A DNA stretch of 41,983 bases from DASQHW01 sp038209365 (GTDB lineage Bacteria > Actinomycetota > Acidimicrobiia > IMCC26256 > PALSA-610), in assembly GCA_038209365.1 (NCBI GenBank), contig JBBQXS010000037.1:1-41983 (forward strand). The letters run 5' to 3'. The position numbers and the translations under genes were made by a program. Shown here one piece after another: positions 1-8,235 of this stretch; the stretch's first letter is position 1; every line of letters starts with the position of its first letter. The notes beneath the pieces were generated by a model. The model did no database searches, had not been told where the DNA came from, and saw only the letters and a list, made by a program, of their open reading frames with translations.

Positions 1-42
1 GGGGGGCCTACCTCGCCGGGGGTCCTGCATTCTCCCCTAATT

Positions 43-59
43 GGGGGGGGGGGGGGGGG
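43..59. other. 17-base poly-G run at the window edge, probable low-quality end
   Basis: A run of 17 G directly follows a stretch that matches no gene. Homopolymers of this length are rare in bacterial chromosomes, and runs of G are a known artefact of two-colour sequencing and of weak contig ends. I treat bases 1-60 as unreliable. An open frame starting at 41 reads through it into trpB, but that extension translates the G run as poly-glycine and is not credible. Confidence 0.6.
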
Positions 60-96
60 TGTTTGGTCCCCTTAACTCTCCCCCCACCCACGCCCC
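60..96. repeat. Degenerate copy 1 of a palindromic repeat
   Basis: It shares the left edge TGTTTGG and the right edge CCCCACCCACGCCCC with the hairpin at 3365-3409, with the same 22-base offset between the two edges. The 15-base core differs and no longer forms a clean stem. It lies 13 bases before the trpB start. The copy may be decayed, or corrupted by the poor sequence beside it. Confidence 0.5.
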
Positions 97-109
97 GTAT
101 GATCTCTCG

Positions 110-1348
110 ATGGCAGCTGTCGAGCGAGGCGCGTCCGTCCAACTCGAACCGCCCGGTCCCGAGCCCGTCGGCCTCGGACGCTTCGGAGACTTCGGGGGCC
201 GCTACGCGCCCGAGACGCTCGTGCCCGCGCTCGAGCAGCTCGAGCGTGAGTTCCGCGGCGCATGGCACGACGAAGCGTTTCGCGCCGAGTACTCGTCCCT
301 GCTCGCGAGCTACGCCGGCCGCCCGACGCCCGTCACCGAATGTCACCGCCTGTCGGACCGCCTGGGTATCCGGGTGCTGCTCAAGCGTGAGGATCTCGCA
401 CACACCGGTTCGCACAAGATCAACAACGTGTTGGGCCAGGCGCTGCTGACGCGGCGGATGGGCAAGCGCCGCGTGATCGCCGAGACCGGCGCCGGGCAAC
501 ACGGCGTCGCGACCGCCACGGGGGCCGCTTTGTTCGGCCTCGAATGCACCGTGTACATGGGAGCGGTCGACGTCGAACGTCAGGCGCTCAACGTCTGGCG
601 GATGAAGCTGCTCGGTGCCGACGTCGTGACCGTGGTGTCCGGGAGCGCGACGCTGAAGGACGCGGTCAACGAGGCGATGCGTGCGTGGGTCGCGAGCGTG
701 GAGGACACGCACTATTGCCTCGGCTCCGCGATGGGGCCGCATCCATTCCCCTGGATGGTGCGGGAGTTCCAGCGGGTCGTGGGTGACGAGGCACTCCGGC
801 AATGCCGCGCGGTGTTGGGCGATGCCGATCCCGACGTCGTCATCGCATGCGTGGGTGGCGGCTCGAACGCGATCGGGACGTTCGCCGGCTTCACTGACAC
901 GCGCGCGCGGCTCGTCGGTGTCGAAGCCGGCGGTCTCGGGCTCGAGTCGGGGCACCACGGCGCGGCGGTCGAGCGCGGTGTTCCGGGTGTCGTGCACGGG
1001 ATGCGCTCGCTGTTCCTGCAGGACGAGCATGGCCAGGTACTCGAAGCCACGTCGATCAGCGCCGGGCTCGACTACCCGGGGGTCGGTCCCGAGCACGCGA
1101 TGCTCGCGGCGCAGGGTCGCGCCGAGTATCACTCCGCCACCGACGAGGAGGCCCTCGCAGGGTTCCAGCTGCTCTCCGCCACCGAAGGCATCGTGCCCGC
1201 GTTGGAGCCTGCCCACGCGATCGGCTGGCTCGCGCGCGAGGCGGGTCATGCGATCCCGCGGGGCGCGACGGTCCTCGTCACGTTGTCGGGCCGGGGTGAC
1301 AAGGACGCGGAGCAGGTGGCGGAACGCCTGGGCGAGCTCTCGTCGTGA
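110..1348 (+). CDS. trpB: Tryptophan synthase beta chain
   Basis: TrpB condenses indole with L-serine on pyridoxal phosphate to give L-tryptophan, in the cytosolic alpha2beta2 complex with TrpA. The protein is 412 aa from ATG 110, close to the usual ~400. The PLP lysine is K103 in the HTGSHKINN motif, and the phosphate-binding loop reads GGGSNAIG. An in-frame TTG at 41 would add 23 residues encoded by the poly-G run, so I reject it. No good Shine-Dalgarno precedes ATG 110. The stop overlaps the trpA start by 4 bases (GTGA), so the two are probably translationally coupled. Upstream trp genes, if present, lie outside the window. Confidence 0.97.
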   Translation: MAAVERGASVQLEPPGPEPVGLGRFGDFGGRYAPETLVPALEQLEREFRGAWHDEAFRAEYSSLLASYAGRPTPVTECHRLSDRLGIRVLLKREDLAHTGSHKINNVLGQALLTRRMGKRRVIAETGAGQHGVATATGAALFGLECTVYMGAVDVERQALNVWRMKLLGADVVTVVSGSATLKDAVNEAMRAWVASVEDTHYCLGSAMGPHPFPWMVREFQRVVGDEALRQCRAVLGDADPDVVIACVGGGSNAIGTFAGFTDTRARLVGVEAGGLGLESGHHGAAVERGVPGVVHGMRSLFLQDEHGQVLEATSISAGLDYPGVGPEHAMLAAQGRAEYHSATDEEALAGFQLLSATEGIVPALEPAHAIGWLAREAGHAIPRGATVLVTLSGRGDKDAEQVAERLGELSS

Positions 1349-2118
1349 GACTCGAGTCGCACCTGCGCGCTCGCCGCGCCGAGGGCCGGAAGTTGCTCGT
1401 CCCGTATGTCACCGGTGGCCTGGGACGCGAGTGGTGCGACGTCGTGCGCGCGGTCGTCGACGCGGGCGCCGACGCCGTCGAGGTCGGGATCCCGTTCTCG
1501 GACCCGATCATGGACGGCCGGACGATCCAGGAGGCGAGCCAGCGCGCGCTCGACCTCGGCGCGACACCCGCCGGCGTGATCAGCGCGATGGCGGGACTCG
1601 ACGTGGCTGCACCCACCGTCGTGATGACCTACTACAACCTCGTCTACCGCCTCGGACACGAGCGTTGCGCGCAGAGCCTGCGCGCCGCCGGCGTCGACGG
1701 CGCGATCGTGCCCGACCTCCCGCTCGACGAGCTCGACGGCTGGGGCGACGCGGCCGAGGCGGCCGAGGTGGAGACGGTGCTCCTCGCGGCGCCGACGACA
1801 CCCGACGAGCGGCTGGTCGCGATCTGCGAGCGCTCGCGCGGCTTCGTCTACGGCGTGTCGCTGATGGGAGTGACCGGTGAACGGGAAGCGCTTGCGGTTC
1901 ACGCCGGCAACATGGGCCGGCGGTGCAAGGCAGTGACGGACAAGCCGGTGCTCCTCGGGGTCGGCATCTCGACGCCGGCTCAGGCGGCCGAGGCCGCGGC
2001 CAGCGCGGACGGTGTCATCGTCGGGAGCGCGCTCGTGCGCCGGCTGCTCGACGGCGGCGGACCGCAAGAGGCGGCCACCTTCGTCGCCTCCCTCCGGCGG
2101 GCCCTCGACGGCGGCTGA
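1345..2118 (+). CDS. trpA: Tryptophan synthase alpha chain
   Basis: TrpA cleaves indole-3-glycerol phosphate to indole and glyceraldehyde 3-phosphate and channels indole to TrpB. The protein is 257 aa, a TIM barrel of normal length. The catalytic pair is E46 (in ADAVEVGIPFSD) and D57 (in PIMDG), with the same 11-residue spacing as E49/D60 of the enterobacterial enzyme. The phosphate-binding strands appear as GVSLMGVTGER and GVGISTPAQA. It starts at a GTG inside the trpB stop codon region. icd follows after 31 bases. Confidence 0.97.
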   Translation: MRLESHLRARRAEGRKLLVPYVTGGLGREWCDVVRAVVDAGADAVEVGIPFSDPIMDGRTIQEASQRALDLGATPAGVISAMAGLDVAAPTVVMTYYNLVYRLGHERCAQSLRAAGVDGAIVPDLPLDELDGWGDAAEAAEVETVLLAAPTTPDERLVAICERSRGFVYGVSLMGVTGEREALAVHAGNMGRRCKAVTDKPVLLGVGISTPAQAAEAAASADGVIVGSALVRRLLDGGGPQEAATFVASLRRALDGG

Positions 2119-2149
2119 TCGCCCGGGGAGCGCACTAGCGTCCTTGCCC

Positions 2150-3346
2150 ATGCCCGAGAAGATCATGATGCAGGCCGACGGCACACTGTCGGTACCCGAC
2201 GAACCGATCATCCCGTACGTCGAGGGTGACGGCACGGGCGTCGACATCTGGCCGGCCGCGCAGCTCGTGATGGACGCGGCGGCCGCCAAGCACGGCAAGT
2301 CGATCGCGTGGAAAGAGGTGCTGGCGGGCGAGAAGGCGTTCAACGCCACCGGCTTGTGGCTGCCGGAAGAGACGGTTGCGGCGTTCCGCGAGTACCTGAT
2401 CGGGATCAAGGGGCCGTTGACCACGCCCGTCGGTGGTGGCATCCGCTCGCTCAACGTTGCCCTCCGCCAGATCATGGACCTGTACGTGTGTCTGCGGCCG
2501 GTGCGGTGGTTCGCGGGTGTGCCATCGCCGGTGAAGCACCCCGAGCTCGTCGACATCGTGATCTTCCGCGAGAACACCGAGGACATCTACGCCGGTCTCG
2601 AGGTGGAGGAGGGCACGCCGGAAGCGCGCAAGCTGATCGAGCTGTTGAAGGAGAACTTCGGTTGGAACATTCGCGAGGACTCCGGTGTCGGCATCAAGCC
2701 CATCTCGGAGACGGGATCGAAGCGATTGATCCGGGCGTCGTTGCAGTACGCGGTCGAGCACGATCGCAAGAGCGTGACGCTCGTGCACAAGGGCAACATC
2801 CAGAAGTTCACGGAGGGTGCGTTCCGTAACTGGGGTTACGAGCTCGTGCGCGAGGAGTTCTCGGATGTCGCGGTCGGATGGGACGACTGCGACGGCAAGC
2901 CCGGCGACAAGATCTTGGTGAAGGACAACATCGCCGACATCACGCTGCAGCAAGTGCTGACGCGCCCCGACGACTTCGACGTGATCGCGACGACGAACCT
3001 GAACGGCGACTACCTGTCGGACGCACTGGCCGCGCAGGTTGGCGGAATCGGGATCGCGCCCGGCGGCAACATCAACTACGTCACCGGTCACGGTGTGTTC
3101 GAGGCGACGCACGGCACCGCGCCGAAGTACGCGGGCCAGGACAAGGTGAACCCGTCGTCGGTGCTGCTGTCGGGCGTGATGATGTTCGAGCACCTCGGCT
3201 GGACGAAGGCAGGCGCCGACATCGTGCGTGCGCTCGAAGCGGCGATCGCCGACAAGATCGTCACCTACGACTTCGCCCGCCTGATGGAAGGCGCGACCGA
3301 GGTGAAGACCAGCCAGTTCGCCCAGGCCATCGTCGACCGGCTGTAG
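2150..3346 (+). CDS. icd: NADP-dependent isocitrate dehydrogenase, dimeric type
   Basis: This enzyme oxidatively decarboxylates isocitrate to 2-oxoglutarate in the TCA cycle. The protein is 398 aa from ATG 2150; a longer open frame from 2012 overlaps trpA and has no support. The substrate-binding motif GGGIRSLNVALRQ carries the serine that AceK phosphorylates in E. coli. RENTEDIYAGLE is the isocitrate/metal segment. HGTAPKYAGQDKVNP has the Lys-Tyr pair that selects NADP over NAD. This is the E. coli Icd family, not the monomeric ~740-aa enzyme common in other actinobacteria. It may be co-transcribed with trpBA, and a hairpin terminator follows 18 bases after the stop. Confidence 0.96.
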   Translation: MPEKIMMQADGTLSVPDEPIIPYVEGDGTGVDIWPAAQLVMDAAAAKHGKSIAWKEVLAGEKAFNATGLWLPEETVAAFREYLIGIKGPLTTPVGGGIRSLNVALRQIMDLYVCLRPVRWFAGVPSPVKHPELVDIVIFRENTEDIYAGLEVEEGTPEARKLIELLKENFGWNIREDSGVGIKPISETGSKRLIRASLQYAVEHDRKSVTLVHKGNIQKFTEGAFRNWGYELVREEFSDVAVGWDDCDGKPGDKILVKDNIADITLQQVLTRPDDFDVIATTNLNGDYLSDALAAQVGGIGIAPGGNINYVTGHGVFEATHGTAPKYAGQDKVNPSSVLLSGVMMFEHLGWTKAGADIVRALEAAIADKIVTYDFARLMEGATEVKTSQFAQAIVDRL

Positions 3347-3364
3347 CTCCGGGAGTGGACAGGT

Positions 3365-3409
3365 GGCGTGTTTGGGGTGCGGTTACCGCACCCCACCCAC
3401 GCCCCTTTT
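3365..3409 (+). terminator. Rho-independent terminator after icd; palindromic repeat copy 2
   Basis: The stem pairs GGCGTG (3365-3370) with CACGCC (3398-3403), then a short mismatch, then GGGGTGCGG (3374-3382) with CCGCACCCC (3386-3394) around a TTA loop. TTTT follows at 3406-3409. It lies just downstream of icd. The same architecture recurs at 4281-4319, and partly at 60-96. Confidence 0.8.
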
Positions 3410-3455
3410 CGCGCCACGACACGGTGGTGTCTCAGCGCTGCGCGACGCTTCGCCG

Positions 3456-4281
3456 ATGCGACCGATCGACCTCACCGTCGCCGACCTGGCGCCCCGGCAG
3501 CATGGTCTCGTCGCGCGCGATCAGCTCCTGGTCGTCGGGAGTCGAGACCAGATCACTCGCCGCCTCAAATCGGGACGTCTCATTCGTATACACGACTCGG
3601 TGTACCGCGTGCCTTCGACGGCCTGCTCGTGGCGGCAGGCCCTCTTGGCGGCCTGCCTCGCGGGCGGCAAGTCGAGTGTCGCTTCGTTCCGTGCGGCGGC
3701 GCTCCTACACGGCCTGCCGGGCGGAGCTGAGGTCGTGGAGATCACGACGCTCCGGCACCATCGCTGGCCGTATCCGCACGTGGTCGTGCACGAGAGTCGA
3801 CATCTCAGCGAGCTCGACGTGATGATCGTCGACTCGATCCCGGTCACTCGAGCGGCACGCACATTGTGCGATCTCGCTGGTCTCGTCGAGTTGCGCGAGC
3901 TCGGGAGGCGAAGTCATCCTCGACGCTTTGCAGCGCTTCATTCCGCCCGAACGCAATGCTGAGACGGCGGCAGAGAATCTCTTGCTTCAGCTCCTCCGCG
4001 AACACGGGCTGCCGGAACCGGTTGCGCAGTTCTGGCACAAGCTCCCGAATGGTGAACGGATTCGCCTCGACTTTGCATGGCCGAGCCACAAGATCGGTGC
4101 GGAATTCGATCCGTACAAGTTCCACGGTGATCAGGAGCGCTACGAGAAGAACGCGTCACGAACACGGCTCATGCAGGCGATGGCCTGGGACCGCGTGACA
4201 ATCACCGATGACGACCTCAATGCCGGAATTCCCGAAGGCGCAGCTGCCCTTCGCACGTTGCTGAACCGCCGATCGGCGTAG
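3456..4281 (+). pseudogene. Frameshifted AbiEi-like/DUF559-like protein
   Basis: Two overlapping frames together resemble the family of an N-terminal AbiEi-type winged-helix antitoxin domain joined to a C-terminal DUF559 (Vsr/restriction-endonuclease-like) domain. The first frame (3456-3962) gives the N-terminal part, with LARDQLLVVGS-type recognition helices and the linker motif SIPVTRAARTLCDLAG. The second frame (to 4281) gives LLREHGLPEPVAQF, a DFAWPS strand and a GAEFDPYKFHG segment of the nuclease-like fold. The +1 shift falls around 3890-3925. Compared with intact relatives as I recall them, about 40 residues between the two parts are also missing. It is therefore a decayed gene rather than a simple sequencing error, though an error is possible. 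It is bracketed by two related hairpins. Confidence 0.7.
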
Positions 4282-4319
4282 GCGTGTGTCAGGTGCGGAA
4301 ACCGTACCTCACACACGCC
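4281..4319. terminator. Hairpin between pseudogene and rmlD; palindromic repeat copy 3
   Basis: GGCGTGTGT (4281-4289) pairs with ACACACGCC (4311-4319), one C-C mismatch follows, then AGGTGCGG (4291-4298) pairs with CCGTACCT (4302-4309) including one G-U, around an AAA loop. It starts on the last base of the pseudogene stop and lies between convergent genes, so it may terminate both strands. No U run is present on the plus strand. Confidence 0.65.
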
Positions 4320-4335
4320 CCCAGCTCCCTGGCCT

Positions 4336-5148
4336 CTAGAGCTGGCGCACGAGATCGGGGAGGCTCTCGCGGAAGTCGGGCAGGAGCTCGCTCGGTGCGA
4401 GGCGCTCGGAAGCGAGGACGGAGTTCGCGGGGCGCGGCGCCGGGCGCGGTGGCTGCAGCTCGGCGGTCGTGATCGGCTCGACCCGGGACGGGTCTCCGCC
4501 GCCGGCCTTCACCACCTCGCGGGCGAACTCGTACCAGCTCACCGGACCCTGGTTGGTCACGTGCCAGAGGCCGGCGCGGCGGCCTTCGGCGATCCTCAGC
4601 AACGCGCCGGCGAGGTCGGACGCAATCGTCGGGTGCCCACGTTGGTCGTCGACGAATCGCATCGGTACGTCTTCTCGCATCAAGCGCAGGATCGTCTTCA
4701 CCATGTTGCGGCCGACGCGACCGCAGACCCATGACGTGCGCACGACTGCGTGCCGGTCGAGGTCGACGGCCTGCTCGCCTGCGAGCTTCGAGCGGCCGTA
4801 CGCGCTGAGCGGATGCGGCGGGTCGCTCTCGACGTACGGTGAGCTCTTCGTGCCGTCGAAGACGTAGTCGGTCGAGACCGCGACGACGAAAGCACCGCAC
4901 GAGTCGGCGGCGTCCAGCACTACCTGCACACCTTCGGCATTGACGTGCATTGCTCGCTCGGGGTCGAGCTCGCAACCGTCGACATCCGTGTACGCGGCGC
5001 AGTGCACCACGACGTCGGGCGCCGCGGCAGTGATGTGCTCTCGCATCGCGTCGGGCGATGTCACGTCCACCGACCCGATACCACCGCCCGCGCGTTCCGC
5101 GACCTCGAGACCGACCTGTCCGTTCGACCCGGTGACCACGACGCGCAT
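4336..5148 (-). CDS. rmlD: dTDP-4-dehydrorhamnose reductase
   Basis: RmlD reduces dTDP-4-keto-L-rhamnose to dTDP-L-rhamnose with NAD(P)H, the last step of the pathway. The protein is 270 aa from ATG 5148. The N-terminal Rossmann motif is VTGSNGQVG, VHCAAYTDVDGCE is the family signature, and the catalytic Tyr-Lys pair is in LSAYGRSKLAGE. The longer open frame upstream is an off-frame reading of rmlB. It is the last gene of the rmlACBD operon, 7 bases after rmlB, and ends next to the hairpin at 4281-4319. Confidence 0.93.
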   Translation of the reverse strand: MRVVVTGSNGQVGLEVAERAGGGIGSVDVTSPDAMREHITAAAPDVVVHCAAYTDVDGCELDPERAMHVNAEGVQVVLDAADSCGAFVVAVSTDYVFDGTKSSPYVESDPPHPLSAYGRSKLAGEQAVDLDRHAVVRTSWVCGRVGRNMVKTILRLMREDVPMRFVDDQRGHPTIASDLAGALLRIAEGRRAGLWHVTNQGPVSWYEFAREVVKAGGGDPSRVEPITTAELQPPRPAPRPANSVLASERLAPSELLPDFRESLPDLVRQL

Positions 5149-5155
5149 CAGCACA

Positions 5156-6154
5156 TCACGCCCAGGCGGCGTCCTCGCGCACCGGTGCGCGCTCTCGCAA
5201 CGGCTTCCACCACGCGCGATTCGCGGCGTACCACTGCACGGTCTCCGCGAGCCCGGGACCGAAGTCGACGGTCGGTTCCCATCCGAGCTCGTCGCGGATC
5301 TTGTTCCAGTCGAGCGCGTAGCGGCGGTCGTGTCCGGGCCGGTCGGGCACGATCGTCTTGAGTGTCGACGGCTTCCCGAGCTCGTCGAGCACGGCGTCGG
5401 CGATCTCCTCGATGCTGCGCTCGACCCCGGTGCCGACGTGATACGTCTCACCGATCCGTCCCTGCTCGAGCACGAGCGCGATGGCCCGGCAGTGATCGAG
5501 CACGTGGATCCACTCGCGCCGGTTCTCAGTGGACGCGTACAGCGGGAGCGGGTCGTCGTCGAGCGCGAGCGTGACGAATAGCGGGATGACCTTCTCGGGA
5601 AACTGGTACGGCCCGTAGTTGTTCGCACAGTTCGTGATCGTGATCGGTACGCCGAAGGTCTCGAAGTACGCGCGCACGGCATGGTCGCCGCCGGCCTTCG
5701 ACGCGTTGTAGGGCGTCCGCGGACGGTAGGGGGATGCTTCGGTGAACTGCTCACCGGAGTCGAGGTCGAGATCGCCGTACACCTCGCACGTGGAGATGTG
5801 ATGCAGTCGTGCGACGCCGACCCGCCGCGCCGCTTCACAGAGGGTCTGGGTGCCGACCACGTTGGTGCGGAAGAAGGCGCCGGGGTTCGTGATCGCATAC
5901 GAGTTGTGCGACTCGGCCGCGAAGTTGACGATCACGTCGATGTGGTGTGCGCGCAAGGCCTCTTCCATCGCCGCAAGATCGGCAATATCAGCGTGCACGA
6001 ACTCGTGAGGCACGTCGTCGAGGTTGGCGCGGTTCCCCGCGTAGGTCAGCGCGTCGACGACGACAATCGTGTCGCTCGCGTCGCGCGTCTCGGCCCAGTA
6101 CCGAACGAAGTTCGCGCCGATGAATCCGGCACCGCCGGTGACGAGGAGGTTCAT
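5156..6154 (-). CDS. rmlB: dTDP-glucose 4,6-dehydratase, non-canonical subtype
   Basis: RmlB converts dTDP-glucose to dTDP-4-keto-6-deoxyglucose using bound NAD+. The protein is 332 aa from ATG 6154. It has the glycine-rich VTGGAGFIGANF at the N-terminus, Y149-x3-K153 in TPYNASKAG, and the family motif NCANNYGPYQFPEK. Two canonical sites differ. The STDEVYG motif reads STCEVYG, so the usual catalytic Asp is C123, while the neighbouring E124 is kept. The usual ESHVDRS reads ESHNSYA. Position in an rml operon supports the role, but a variant product is possible. Its start overlaps the rmlC stop by 4 bases (ATGA). Confidence 0.88.
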   Translation of the reverse strand: MNLLVTGGAGFIGANFVRYWAETRDASDTIVVVDALTYAGNRANLDDVPHEFVHADIADLAAMEEALRAHHIDVIVNFAAESHNSYAITNPGAFFRTNVVGTQTLCEAARRVGVARLHHISTCEVYGDLDLDSGEQFTEASPYRPRTPYNASKAGGDHAVRAYFETFGVPITITNCANNYGPYQFPEKVIPLFVTLALDDDPLPLYASTENRREWIHVLDHCRAIALVLEQGRIGETYHVGTGVERSIEEIADAVLDELGKPSTLKTIVPDRPGHDRRYALDWNKIRDELGWEPTVDFGPGLAETVQWYAANRAWWKPLRERAPVREDAAWA

Positions 6155-6702
6155 GTGCGCAGTGGCCATGCCGGCCGCACCCGCTCGGGGATCTCGGCGC
6201 GCTTGGGGTTCGCGCTGTCGCGCTCCGACAGCACCGGATTCGTGATGCCCCAATCGGCGGCGATCTCGGGGTCGTCCCACGCGACTCCGAGCTCGTCGGC
6301 CGCGTTGTAGTAGCCGTCGACCAGGTAGGTGATCGTCGCGTCGGTGAGGGACGCGAAGCCGTGCGCGACGCCGGGCGGGATGAACGCACCGGGGTGCTGG
6401 TCACCACCGAGGTCGAACGTCTCGGTCGCTCGTTCGGTCGGGCTGCCGGTGCGCAGGTCGTGCAGCACGACACGGGCCTGCCCGAACGGCACGTACCAAT
6501 AGTCGGCCTGGTGGAGGTGGAAATGGAGCCCGACGATCGCGCCCGCTCTGCGGTCGGCGCGGTTGGCCTGGATCATCTCACGCGCCCCCGGTATCCATTC
6601 GCGCCGGAACGTCTCGACGAACAGCCCGCGCGCGTCACCGTGCACCGCGGGTTTCACGTGATGCACGCCCGCGATCGTCTGACTTTCGGTCACCTTCGCC
6701 AT
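6151..6702 (-). CDS. rmlC: dTDP-4-dehydrorhamnose 3,5-epimerase-like protein
   Basis: RmlC epimerises dTDP-4-keto-6-deoxyglucose at C3 and C5; the fold is a cupin. The protein is 183 aa. The catalytic His region is present as GLHFH (His60), DLRTGSPTE follows, IPPGVAHGF is the C-terminal cupin strand, and the substrate-loop segment is LVDGYYN with ELGVAWDDP. Unlike classical RmlC, the GLHYQ...KLV segment is replaced by a His-rich GLHFHLHQADYWYV, so the usual base-assisting lysine is absent at that place. This matches a recognisable actinobacterial RmlC-like subfamily. rmlA precedes it by 3 bases and rmlB overlaps its end. Confidence 0.85.
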   Translation of the reverse strand: MAKVTESQTIAGVHHVKPAVHGDARGLFVETFRREWIPGAREMIQANRADRRAGAIVGLHFHLHQADYWYVPFGQARVVLHDLRTGSPTERATETFDLGGDQHPGAFIPPGVAHGFASLTDATITYLVDGYYNAADELGVAWDDPEIAADWGITNPVLSERDSANPKRAEIPERVRPAWPLRT

Positions 6703-6705
6703 TCG

Positions 6706-7815
6706 CTACTCCAAATCCGCACGTGAGTGGTCGCCGAGCATGAGACGCGTCGCCTTCGGTCGCTCGCCGGTGCGCGTGACTTCGACCTCCCGGCCGATCA
6801 GCGAGTCCTGGCAGCGGTGTACTCCCACGATGCGGCTCCGCTCGAGCACCACCGAATGCTCGATTCCGGCATCCCGCAGCTCGCAGTTGGCGCCGATCGA
6901 GGTGTACGGCCCGACGTAGGTATCGATGAGCACCGTGTCCGCACCGATGATTGCCGGTCCGCGCACCACCGAGTTCTCGAGCCGGGCGCCGACCTCGATG
7001 ATCACGCGTCCTTCGACGCGTGACCGTTCGTCGACGCTGCCGTCGTTGCGGGTGACGATGGTGTCGAGCACCAACCTGTTGCAATGCAGCAGCGGGTCCT
7101 TCTTGCCGGTGTCGATCCACCAACCCTGCAGAATCTCGTGCGCGACACCGTGGCCCTGGTCGATCAGCCACTGGATCGCGTCGGTGATCTCGAGCTCGCC
7201 GCGCGCCGACGGTTCGATCGCGCGCACCGCTTCGTGCACGTGCTTGTCGAACAGGTACACGCCGGCCAGCGCGAGATCCGACGGCGGGTCGAGCGGCTTC
7301 TCGATGAGGCGGACGACGCGGCCCTGCCCATCGAGCGCGACGACGCCGAACTGGCGCGGATCCTCGACGTGCGCGAGCAGGATCTGCGCGACCGGTGGGC
7401 GCGCGCCAGGCTCGTGGAGCTCGAGCGGGCGGTTGCGCTTCTCCTCGAACCGATCGACGATCGTCTTCAGGTCCTGCTGCAGCATGTTGTCGCCGAGATA
7501 GACGACGAAGTCGTCGTCGCCGAGGAAGGCACGCGCGATGCGTACACAGTGGGCCAGGCCGAGCGGTGCTTCCTGCGGGATGTACTCGACCTCGACGCCG
7601 AGCCGCGAGCCGTCGCCGAGTGCCGCTTCGATCTCGACGCCCGTGTCGTCAGTGCTGACGATGACACCGATGTCCTTGATGCCGGCCGCTGCCAGCTGTT
7701 CGACGACGTAGAAGAGGATCGGCTTGTTCGCGATCGGCACGAGCTGCTTCGCGCTCGTGTGTGTGATCGGGCGGAGGCGCGTTCCAGCCCCGCCGGCGAG
7801 GATCAGCCCTTTCAT
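6706..7815 (-). CDS. rmlA: Glucose-1-phosphate thymidylyltransferase, long form
   Basis: RmlA joins glucose 1-phosphate and dTTP to give dTDP-glucose, the first step of dTDP-sugar synthesis. The protein is 369 aa from ATG 7815; a GTG at 7821 is an alternative. The nucleotidyltransferase signature GGAGTRLRPIT is followed by SAKQLVPIANKP, and VYLGDNM holds the metal-binding Asp. Residues ~250-355 form hexapeptide-like repeats (left-handed beta-helix), as in the StrD/long RmlA group rather than the ~290-aa enterobacterial RmlA. It is the first gene of the operon; the divergent gene starts 49 bases away, so the promoter lies in that gap. Confidence 0.92.
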   Translation of the reverse strand: MKGLILAGGAGTRLRPITHTSAKQLVPIANKPILFYVVEQLAAAGIKDIGVIVSTDDTGVEIEAALGDGSRLGVEVEYIPQEAPLGLAHCVRIARAFLGDDDFVVYLGDNMLQQDLKTIVDRFEEKRNRPLELHEPGARPPVAQILLAHVEDPRQFGVVALDGQGRVVRLIEKPLDPPSDLALAGVYLFDKHVHEAVRAIEPSARGELEITDAIQWLIDQGHGVAHEILQGWWIDTGKKDPLLHCNRLVLDTIVTRNDGSVDERSRVEGRVIIEVGARLENSVVRGPAIIGADTVLIDTYVGPYTSIGANCELRDAGIEHSVVLERSRIVGVHRCQDSLIGREVEVTRTGERPKATRLMLGDHSRADLE

Positions 7816-7864
7816 CGGCACCCATCGTACACGCGCTCGCCGGGGGGTGTTCTATCGTCGTGAC

Positions 7865-8188
7865 GTGGCCGATGAACTGGCGCGCGCGGACGGATGCGAT
7901 CTCTGCGAAGCGGCGCGCATCACACCGTGGTTTCACGAAGACGAGATCTGTTGGATCGCCGAGTGCGAAATCTGCGCGGTGCCGATGGTCGTGTGGCGCG
8001 GGCACGGTGTCGATCCCCCGGAGGAGCACCTCGCGCACATGCACGACCGACTGGCGTCGGTGGTTGCCGAATACTTCGAGTTCGAGCACTACGTCGACGA
8101 CAACATGCGCAACATCCCCGATCATTATCACGCGCACGCACGACCAAAAGGCGGGTTCTTCGGTCACGGGCTCAAGAGGCGTCGGTGA
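7865..8188 (+). CDS. Small Cys-rich protein with a HIT-like histidine triad
   Basis: The protein is 107 aa, taken from GTG 7865 because the earlier frame covers the rmlA promoter region and lacks protein-like character. It begins with CDLCEAA, followed by a second pair in CEICAV, a possible four-Cys zinc site. Near the C-terminus DHYHAHAR fits the H-x-H-x-H-x-x pattern of HIT hydrolases, preceded by an acidic segment. I recall similar short unnamed proteins in actinobacteria. A nucleotide-binding or hydrolase role is possible but unproven. It is divergent from rmlA and convergent with the DUF1501 gene. Confidence 0.75.
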   Translation: MADELARADGCDLCEAARITPWFHEDEICWIAECEICAVPMVVWRGHGVDPPEEHLAHMHDRLASVVAEYFEFEHYVDDNMRNIPDHYHAHARPKGGFFGHGLKRRR

Positions 8189-8197
8189 CCGTGGTCT

Positions 8198-8235
8198 TCG
8201 TCCGAGCGAATCGATGGCTTCCTACGCTCGGACGA
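8198..8235. terminator. Hairpin between convergent genes
   Basis: TCGTCCGAGCG (8198-8208) pairs perfectly with CGCTCGGACGA (8225-8235), an 11-bp stem with a 16-base loop. It lies between the plus-strand small protein and the minus-strand DUF1501 gene and covers the end of the latter. There is no U run, so termination is inferred from position only. Confidence 0.45.

Noticed and set aside
41..109. N-terminal extension of trpB from TTG 41
   Set aside because: It would encode poly-glycine from the suspicious G run; TrpB homologues start near ATG 110.
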